Source of the DNA: JBAYJM01 sp041665065
GTDB lineage: Bacteria; Patescibacteriota; Patescibacteriia; 2-01-FULL-39-33
DNA length: 64,000 bases
Direction: 5' to 3'
Assembly: GCA_041665065.1 (NCBI GenBank)
Contig: JBAYJM010000001.1
Coordinates: 1-64,000 of the forward strand
The position numbers and the translations under genes were made by a program. Numbering within the stretch: the first letter of the stretch is position 1; each line of letters opens with the position of its first letter. The notes below the pieces were generated by a model. It searched no databases. It was not told the origin of the DNA and worked only from the letters and a program-made list of their open reading frames with translations. This document shows positions 58,595 to 64,000 of this stretch, one piece after another.

Positions 58595-59824
58595 TTATTT
58601 TTTGGCCTTTTTTTCTTTTTTCTCTTCTTTGGCTTTAGCTTTTTCTTCTTTTGCATCAGGTTCTTTCTTTTTCTCTTTCACTTCCTCTGTTTTGGCTTCT
58701 GCCACCTTAACTTCTTCAGCCTTGGGCTTTTCTTCTTTTGGCTTGGCAAAGCTCAGTCCAAGTCGATGGTTTTTAGGGTCTAGCGATACAACATAAAAAT
58801 CCAGTTCATCGCCTTGCTTGGCAAAATCATTGATGCTGGCAACCGGCTTATCGCTAAGCTGTGAAATGTGAGCAAGTCCATGGATGTTCTTTTCTAATTC
58901 TACAAACAGTCCAAAAGGATTTAACTTAATTACCTTGCCTTTGACCTTCTGTCCAATGGCATATTTCTTTTCAATTCCATCCCAAGGATCTTTTAGCATC
59001 TTTTTCATGGATAAAAATATCTTGGAATTTTCAATGCCGATAATTTCAGCCGTTACTCTTTGTCCAACTTTGACAAAGTCGTTTGGATTTTCAATTCTCT
59101 GCCAGGCAATTTCTGAAATGTGAATCAGCCCTTCTAATTTATCGTCGAATTCGACAAATACTCCAAAGTCAGTGACTGCAGTTACGCTGCCTTCGACTTG
59201 CTGGCCTACTTTATATTTATTTAGAACATCTTTTTGTGTTTCTTCCCAAGCAGTCTTTTCAGAAACGATTAATTTATCGTCTTCTTCATTTAAATCTAAA
59301 ACTTTAACATCAAATTTTTTGCCGATGTAGCCTTTTAGGATTTCAAGAATTCTCATTTTGTCTCCGCCGGGAACTCTTGGATAATGTTCAGGAGATAACT
59401 GTGAGACTGGCAAGAATCCAACTGTGTTTTCAACTTTAATCATCAATCCGCCTTTGTTGGCGTCAGTAATTAAGGCTTGGACAATGTTGGCGGCTTTTTC
59501 TAAATCACGCAAACTCTGCCAGGCTTTTTGTCTTCCGGCATATTGGAATGATAATTCTATTTCGCCATTTTCATTTTCTAATTCTAAAACAGTCGCTTCT
59601 ATAATATCACCAGGTTTTAGGTTTTTGTATTCTTCGGATTCGTCGTATCTTTCCCGTCCTCTGACAACGCCGGTGGCAACTCCGCCCAGGTCGATGTGGA
59701 CTTCATTTTTGTTTGAGGAAATTACTGTTCCCTTAACCAATTCGCCAACTTTTGGCAAATTAAAATACTGCTTTTCTTCAAGCAGTTTCGTCATTATTGA
59801 TTCTTTTTTTTCTTTTGTGCTCAT
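58595..59824 (-). CDS. rpsA: ribosomal protein S1 (four S1 domains)
   Basis: The 409-residue protein has four S1 RNA-binding repeats starting GELVKGTVISSNKNEVHIDLGG, then a second near residue 105, a third VGQQVEGSVTAVTDFGVFVEFDDKLEGLIHISE and a fourth IGQKVKGKVIKLNPFGLFVELEKNIHGLAHIS. A Lys/Glu/Ala-rich tail of about 45 residues closes it. S1 brings weakly structured mRNA leaders to the ribosome. That matters here because most genes lack an SD. E. coli S1 has six repeats; four is typical of shorter forms. Confidence 0.93.
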   Translation of the reverse strand: MSTKEKKESIMTKLLEEKQYFNLPKVGELVKGTVISSNKNEVHIDLGGVATGVVRGRERYDESEEYKNLKPGDIIEATVLELENENGEIELSFQYAGRQKAWQSLRDLEKAANIVQALITDANKGGLMIKVENTVGFLPVSQLSPEHYPRVPGGDKMRILEILKGYIGKKFDVKVLDLNEEDDKLIVSEKTAWEETQKDVLNKYKVGQQVEGSVTAVTDFGVFVEFDDKLEGLIHISEIAWQRIENPNDFVKVGQRVTAEIIGIENSKIFLSMKKMLKDPWDGIEKKYAIGQKVKGKVIKLNPFGLFVELEKNIHGLAHISQLSDKPVASINDFAKQGDELDFYVVSLDPKNHRLGLSFAKPKEEKPKAEEVKVAEAKTEEVKEKKKEPDAKEEKAKAKEEKKEKKAKK

Positions 59825-59825
59825 A

Positions 59826-59895
59826 CAAGTAATTAGCCTCTGAGAGCCTCAGAAGCCCCGCTTTTTAGTTATTAAGTTTGGACTTTTTGTCCGTT
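59826..59895 (-). promoter_or_regulatory. hairpins in the S1 leader
   Basis: TCTGAG (minus strand) pairs with CTCAGA around 59838-59852 next to the start codon, and GGAC pairs with GTCC around 59879-59892. Leader structures close to the S1 start fit autoregulation, as known for S1 in other bacteria, but the specific fold is not a known motif. Confidence 0.4.
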
Positions 59896-59919
59896 TGTTG
59901 CGGGTTTTTAATTGAGATT

Positions 59920-59948
59920 AGTATAGTATATTTTGGAATTAAAGTCAA
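59920..59948 (-). promoter_or_regulatory. promoter of rpsA
   Basis: Minus strand TTGACT (59948-59943), 17-base spacer, TATACT (59925-59920), about 95 bases before the ATG. Confidence 0.72.
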
Positions 59949-60043
59949 TGGATAATTATTTTTAAAATTAAAAATATGTGCAAATTGGGCTGTGGATAAG
60001 TCTCTGGCTAATTTTAGTAGTTTTATTGTACAATATAAATGTG

Positions 60044-60079
60044 AAGCTCACACGAGCTTACATGTTCCTACCATGGTAG
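60044..60079 (+). promoter_or_regulatory. hairpins in the cassette K leader
   Basis: AAGCTC (60044-60049) pairs with GAGCTT (60054-60059), and CTACCATGGTAG (60068-60079) is a perfect palindrome. A TATAAA box lies at 60034-60039, but the -35 is weak. Confidence 0.4.
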
Positions 60080-60106
60080 AAGTCTGACAAGAAGGAGACT
60101 CTCAGC

Positions 60107-60544
60107 ATGCGGAAATGGTTCGTGGTACCCATTATTCTCTTGGCCGTCTTGGCCGCGATTCCTCTGGCTGTGGCTCTGACGAGCCCGACGGTGGCCGTTC
60201 AGGAAGCCGAGAGCGTACAGATGCCGGCGACGCCGACGATGATGGCTGCGCAAGACCTGAAGACGCCCGCGATCGAAGACACGGGCCAGACGTTCGTTGA
60301 GCAGCAGCCTGCGCTCACCAACGAATACGCCGCCACCGTGCATGTCGTCTACGACACGAGTCCGGCGCCGGCGCTTATCTCCCTGGCAAGCGAGCAGAAG
60401 CTCACCTCCGCGGACGGCGTAATCGACGCAGAAGACACCCCCTCGGTCACCGTGGCTTACGGCGACACCGGGCCGGCTGTTGCTTTCGCGATCGACGCTC
60501 AGAAGATGTCGGCGAAGACGGCGACCCAGGCAATCCTCACGTAA
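60107..60544 (+). CDS. cassette K: secreted or membrane-anchored 145-residue protein, very GC-rich
   Basis: The protein starts MRKWFVVPIILLAVLAAIPLAVALT, a clear signal peptide or single anchor. An Ala/Thr/Pro/Val-rich mature part contains TNEYAATVHVVYDTSPAPA and SVTVAYGDTGPAVAFAID. No family, Cys or catalytic motif is recognised. Codons end heavily in G or C, in sharp contrast to the S1 and RNHCP genes beside it. The SD AAGGAG (60092-60097) is 9 bases before the ATG. This looks like a recent import; the donor cannot be named. Confidence 0.7.
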   Translation: MRKWFVVPIILLAVLAAIPLAVALTSPTVAVQEAESVQMPATPTMMAAQDLKTPAIEDTGQTFVEQQPALTNEYAATVHVVYDTSPAPALISLASEQKLTSADGVIDAEDTPSVTVAYGDTGPAVAFAIDAQKMSAKTATQAILT

Positions 60545-60596
60545 GAGGACATGGGTCGGGAAGACTTTGGGTCTGAAAAGACCTTTAGCGGTGCGG

Positions 60597-60640
60597 AACT
60601 GGCAAGAAATACGAAACACGCCAGTTCCCCCGCTTATTTT
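60597..60640 (+). terminator. terminator-like hairpin of cassette K
   Basis: AACTGGC (60597-60603) pairs with GCCAGTT (60620-60626), followed by a C run and then T-rich sequence. A second hairpin, GGTCT/AGACC, lies at 60570-60582. Confidence 0.5.
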
Positions 60641-60677
60641 ATTTGCTTTAAAATCATAAAATGCTAGTATATTAAAT

Positions 60678-60998
60678 ATGAAAAGATTCACCAAAAAGAA
60701 AGAGGATTTCATCTGTCAAAATTGCGGGCAGGAAGTCAAAGGCGATGGCTATACAAATCATTGCCCTCATTGTCTTTGGTCAAAACACGTTGATGTTAAT
60801 CCCGGCGACCGCCTTGAGGAATGTGGCGGAATGATGAGGCCTATTGATGTTTACAAACAGAAACAAGACTGGATACTAACTCATCGCTGTGAAATCTGTG
60901 GGGCAATAAAACGGAATAAAATTGATGAAAACGATGATTTCGACAAGGTGATAAAATTGGTCAAAGAGATTAGCGATAAAAAAACAAAAAAATCATAA
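60678..60998 (+). CDS. RNHCP-domain zinc-binding protein
   Basis: The 106-residue protein has the RNHCP domain pattern: CQNCG, then TNHCPHCLWSKHVDVNPGDR (usual form RNHCPxCLxSxHVD), a later ECGGMMRPIDV and CEICG. Cys and His pairs would bind zinc. The family is of unknown function and common in Patescibacteria and some other bacteria. It is not part of the GC-rich cassette next to it. Confidence 0.88.
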   Translation: MKRFTKKKEDFICQNCGQEVKGDGYTNHCPHCLWSKHVDVNPGDRLEECGGMMRPIDVYKQKQDWILTHRCEICGAIKRNKIDENDDFDKVIKLVKEISDKKTKKS

Positions 60999-61108
60999 AT
61001 TAATTACTATTTTAATTTATTTTTGTTATAATTAATTTAAGTTTAGTAATTCAAATAGCCTAAGATGGTTGTTTTTTTAAATCACCATTTTTATAAACTT
61101 ATTTATAT

Positions 61109-62830
61109 ATGGCCATTGGAACAATACCGGAAAAATTCGTTGAGATAGCGGAAAAATTTCCAAATAAAACCGCCCTCATGCATAAGCAGAAGGGCAAATA
61201 CAAATCAATCACCTTTACTCAATTATTTGAGTCGGTGAGAGTGGCTTGCTCGGCGCTTAAGGAAATGGGAATTGGCAAGGGCGACAAGGTTGCCATCATG
61301 TCCGAAGGCCGGCCGGAATGGGTGATAGTTGATTTGGCGGCCATGTGTCTTGGAGCGATAACTGTTCCAATCCATACGACTCTTAGCGCCAAAATTATCA
61401 ACCACATAATAGAGCACAGCGAGGCCAAAATAATTTTTGCTTCTAAAACTGAATATCTAAATAAAATTTCTCAAGATGAATGCATTTGTCTTGAGAATTT
61501 TGTTTTAATGGAGAATTTTGTTGGGAGCGAAATTGAAATTAAAAAAACAATCAGTTGGAAAAAGTTTTTTGAATTGGTAAAAGATAAAAATTTCAAATTG
61601 GAAAAAATAGATTCAGAAGATGTTTGTACAATTATTTATACCTCCGGCACCACTGGCTTGCCCAAAGGCGTAATGCTTTCGCATAAAAATATTTTAAGCA
61701 ATGTCGAGATGATTTTAAAAGGTATTCCTGCTTACTCAAGTGATACCTTCTTGTCATTTCTGCCATTGTCACATGTTTTGGAGCGAACTGCAGGCTATTA
61801 TGTTCCTCTTTCGGTTGGTGCGACAATCGCTTATGCGGAAAATTCCAAAACTTTGCCCAAAAATTTGCTGGAAATAAAACCAACGATTTTGATTTGCGTG
61901 CCAAGAATTTTTGAAAAATTTAGTGATGCGATTTGGGACAATATTGGCAAGTCATCTGCGTTAAGTAAAAAAATATTTTATTGGGCGCTTAAAAGAAAAA
62001 AGGGCCTTGGGTATTTTATCGCCGATAAATTGGTTTTTAAAAAAGTTAGGAATAAAATGGGCGGACGTTTGCGCTTGGCGGTTTCCGGCGGTGCTTCGCT
62101 TGATGAAAGAATCGGCAAGTTTTTTAATAAAGTGGGAGTAAAAATTTTAGAAGGCTATGGCTTGACGGAAACAGCGCCGGTTTTGTCAGCAAACAGATTG
62201 GATAATTTTAAATTTGGAACAGTCGGACGACCTCTTTTGGGATTAGAAATAAAAATTTCTGCTGATAAGGAAATTTTAGCTAAGGGCCCGAACGTGATGA
62301 AGGGTTATTATAAAAATGAAATAGAAACAAAAGAAGCAATTGATGATGAAGGCTGGTTCCATACCGGTGATTTTGGCTTTATTGACAGTGACGGCTTTTT
62401 GGTAATTATCGGCAGGAAAAAAGAAATGATTATAACTTCCGGTGGCAAAAATATCTGGCCGGAGCACATTGAAACAGAACTTAATTTTGATAAATTAATT
62501 TCCCAGTCAATCATTGTCGGACATAAACGGAAATTTGTTTCAGCCTTGATCGTTCCAAATTGCCAGGAGTTGAATCTATATTTAAAATCAAAAGGCTTAG
62601 CTGAAAAGAAATTATCAGATTTAAATCATGACGGAGAAATTTTAAAAATCTATCATGACTGCGTAGGAAAAATAAACGGCAATCTGTCTGATTACGAACA
62701 AATTAAAAAATTCTGTCTGATTGATAGGGAATTCACGCAGGAATTGGATGAAATCACGCCAACTTTAAAAATCAGGAGGCATGCCATTGAGCATCATTTT
62801 AAAAGGGAGATAGAGGGGATGTATTTGTAA
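61109..62830 (+). CDS. AMP-forming long-chain acyl-CoA synthetase-like enzyme
   Basis: The 573-residue ANL-superfamily protein has the P-loop YTSGTTGLPKGVMLSH (about residue 175), LSGGASLDERIGKFF-like VSGGASLDE, ILEGYGLTETAP, the hinge region WFHTGDFGFIDSDGF and the C-terminal Lys region ITSGGKNIWPEHIE. It activates fatty acids as acyl-AMP and then acyl-CoA. These bacteria usually lack fatty-acid synthesis, so use of host-derived fatty acids is plausible (inference). Confidence 0.92.
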   Translation: MAIGTIPEKFVEIAEKFPNKTALMHKQKGKYKSITFTQLFESVRVACSALKEMGIGKGDKVAIMSEGRPEWVIVDLAAMCLGAITVPIHTTLSAKIINHIIEHSEAKIIFASKTEYLNKISQDECICLENFVLMENFVGSEIEIKKTISWKKFFELVKDKNFKLEKIDSEDVCTIIYTSGTTGLPKGVMLSHKNILSNVEMILKGIPAYSSDTFLSFLPLSHVLERTAGYYVPLSVGATIAYAENSKTLPKNLLEIKPTILICVPRIFEKFSDAIWDNIGKSSALSKKIFYWALKRKKGLGYFIADKLVFKKVRNKMGGRLRLAVSGGASLDERIGKFFNKVGVKILEGYGLTETAPVLSANRLDNFKFGTVGRPLLGLEIKISADKEILAKGPNVMKGYYKNEIETKEAIDDEGWFHTGDFGFIDSDGFLVIIGRKKEMIITSGGKNIWPEHIETELNFDKLISQSIIVGHKRKFVSALIVPNCQELNLYLKSKGLAEKKLSDLNHDGEILKIYHDCVGKINGNLSDYEQIKKFCLIDREFTQELDEITPTLKIRRHAIEHHFKREIEGMYL

Positions 62831-62834
62831 AAAC

Positions 62835-62863
62835 TTGACAAGTTTTTTTGCTTATCCTATTAT
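62835..62863 (+). promoter_or_regulatory. promoter of the HelD-like gene
   Basis: TTGACA (62835-62840), 17-base spacer, TATTAT (62858-62863), 8 bases before a short leader ORF. Confidence 0.78.
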
Positions 62864-62871
62864 ATATTTAT

Positions 62872-62943
62872 ATGCTAAGAATAAAGCTCAAACACAAGTA
62901 TTTTATTGATTTAAATATCATAAGCAAGTTGGAAACCGCCTAG
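62872..62943 (+). CDS. putative 23-residue leader peptide ahead of an internal terminator
   Basis: ATG at 62872, just after the -10 box, opens MLRIKLKHKYFIDLNIISKL plus three more residues and stops with TAG at 62941-62943. The stop lies in the loop region of the hairpin at 62934-62963. The peptide is basic and hydrophobic. Overlap of a leader ORF with a terminator stem upstream of a long gene is the layout of a transcription attenuator. No repeated regulatory codon is obvious, so the signal is unknown and the ORF may be accidental. Confidence 0.4.
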   Translation: MLRIKLKHKYFIDLNIISKLETA

Positions 62944-62963
62944 AACCATGAGGGCGGTTTTTT
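62934..62963 (+). terminator. internal terminator / attenuator upstream of the HelD-like gene
   Basis: AACCGCC (62934-62940) pairs with GGCGGTT (62953-62959), followed by T residues. It lies between the promoter and the gene, so full-length transcripts must read through it. Confidence 0.7.
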
Positions 62964-62977
62964 AGTTTAAAAAACAT

Positions 62978-64000
62978 ATGACTACAGAACAAAAAGAAGA
63001 ATATTTATCCAAGGCAAAATTGATTTTAAATAGCAAGTCAAGGGCCATCAGTTCCGAAATTGAACGCATACCGGCTGAGTCAATGAAATTAAATGAATTA
63101 AAATATGGCTCGGCTGAAGATCAATTGACTTACCAAACGATGCTGGCGACATACAGAAGACGTTTTAATGATTTACAAAATCTTTATCCGTCGCCATATT
63201 TTTATTATTGCCTGGTGAAATTTGATGGCGAGGATGATTTCAGGGAGCTTTATTTTTCAAAATTTTCTTTTGATAATGAATCAATATACTCGTGGGCATC
63301 GCCGGTATCGCAAATCAGGTTTGAATCGCCAGGGCGTTTTGTTTTTGAAACAAATGGCAACAAACAATCGGGATTTATGATTAAAAAAGATCAGTATTTG
63401 ATCAATGAAAATAAAATAATATTTCTGGCAACGGAAAATGGAGATAATCCAAGAGAATTAATTTACCAAGAATATTTTTCCACTCGTAAAACTGCTTTTG
63501 TCTTGCCGGAAATCGTCGCACAAATGGAAAAGGCGCAGGATCAAGTGGTCAGGGCATCATTTGGGGGATTATTGGCAGTGACCGGGCCGGCCGGATCTGG
63601 AAAAACAACTTTGGCTTTGCATCGTATTGCATATTTGCTTCAGGCTCCTGAGATGTCGGAAAAATTATCAGACAAAGATATTTTGGTTTTTGTCCAAGAT
63701 GAAAGTACGCGCGATTATTTTTCGCATTTGCTTCCTGATTTAGGAATTAAGGATGTTGAAATTACAACTTTGGCTTCTTGGGCGAAGCGAATTCTGCCGT
63801 TAGCTGGCTGGGAAATTGTCGAGCATGAAAAAGACAGCGATGCTTCTTATGTTTGGGCAAAAATAACTGCTTTGCGGGATGGAAATAAGGCAACTTGGCG
63901 AAACGACTGGTTTAATATTTTAAATGATAAATATGGCAAGCAGTTTAATGGCGAGCAATCTGTCAGATTATCGGCGCAAAAGAAAAATAAAGTCTTGGAT
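62978..64000 (+). CDS. HelD-like UvrD/Rep superfamily helicase, N-terminal part (cut by window end)
   Basis: The frame opens at ATG 62978 (MTTEQKEEYLSKAKLILNSK) and stays open to the end, 341 codons. A helical N-terminal arm of about 200 residues is followed by Walker A GPAGSGKTTLALHRIAYLL near residue 205. This is the HelD form of the superfamily I motif, distinct from plain UvrD. HelD proteins release stalled RNA polymerase from DNA. The C-terminal half is outside the window. The attenuator-like leader suggests regulated expression. Confidence 0.8.
   Translation, partial: MTTEQKEEYLSKAKLILNSKSRAISSEIERIPAESMKLNELKYGSAEDQLTYQTMLATYRRRFNDLQNLYPSPYFYYCLVKFDGEDDFRELYFSKFSFDNESIYSWASPVSQIRFESPGRFVFETNGNKQSGFMIKKDQYLINENKIIFLATENGDNPRELIYQEYFSTRKTAFVLPEIVAQMEKAQDQVVRASFGGLLAVTGPAGSGKTTLALHRIAYLLQAPEMSEKLSDKDILVFVQDESTRDYFSHLLPDLGIKDVEITTLASWAKRILPLAGWEIVEHEKDSDASYVWAKITALRDGNKATWRNDWFNILNDKYGKQFNGEQSVRLSAQKKNKVLD

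Overview
The window looks like a chromosome segment from an AT-rich, small-genome bacterium of the Candidate Phyla Radiation (Patescibacteria). That is inferred from gene content and style, not from a 16S gene. It carries short housekeeping genes, a type IV pilus ATPase, VanW, DUF5666, MacAB-like export, GT-C and ALG5-like glycosyl transfer, and an RNHCP zinc protein, with no amino-acid or cofactor biosynthesis. TGA is used as a stop, so this is not a recoded Gracilibacteria/Absconditabacteria genome. Most housekeeping starts have no Shine-Dalgarno (SD) sequence, and several look leaderless, with the -10 box 6-8 bases from the ATG. Many promoters are close to TTGACA-N17-TATAAT.

Layout. 1-577: 23S rRNA 3' end and 5S rRNA. 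971-4869: comM, a CsoR-like regulator with its operator, thioredoxin, thioredoxin reductase, RNase HII. 4837-8555: LysM/M23 peptidase, an NTase-like protein and an O-antigen ligase-like protein. 8585-11624: groES-groEL with a perfect CIRCE and two small membrane proteins. 11961-18267: pyruvate kinase, lgt, and a leftward envelope-glycan operon (sugar-phosphate isomerase, GT-C, GT2). 18847-25981: trigger factor, a histidine-kinase-like protein lacking its phospho-His, galE-like, endonuclease IV, a phosphodiesterase and DUF167. 26113-26570: a structured non-coding RNA with a duplicated motif. 26633-29442: Hsp20-DUF3006-VanW and tRNA-Glu. 29577-36037: two methyltransferases, an ABC exporter and a surface protein with calcium-binding-like repeats. 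37697-43826: ECF sigma factor followed by a MacAB-type export locus. 44412-48987: ferredoxin-TsaD-TsaE, PilB and a membrane protein. 50025-55974: a five-gene phospho-histidine cluster. 56028-64000: FtsH, PgsA-like, ribosomal protein S1, RNHCP, acyl-CoA ligase and a HelD-like helicase cut by the window end.

Two things stand out. First, the 50025-55974 operon encodes a stand-alone ATP-grasp (PPDK_N) domain, two phospho-His swivelling domains (one fused to helical domains, one to a GHKL ATPase), a histidine-phosphatase-fold protein and a helical partner. No PEP/pyruvate TIM barrel is present. This looks like an undescribed phosphohistidine relay. Second, the AT-rich backbone is interrupted by about eleven short cassettes with visibly higher GC: 600-903, 13535-14070, 18442-18757, 24571-25252, 30455-31860, 32740-33107, 36172-36958, 37115-37634, 43880-44291, 49036-49944 and 60030-60640. 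Each holds one unfamiliar gene (two in one case), usually with its own promoter, a purine-rich SD and a hairpin terminator. They resemble phage morons but sit between core bacterial operons.

All function calls come from reading translated motifs by eye. No database search was possible.
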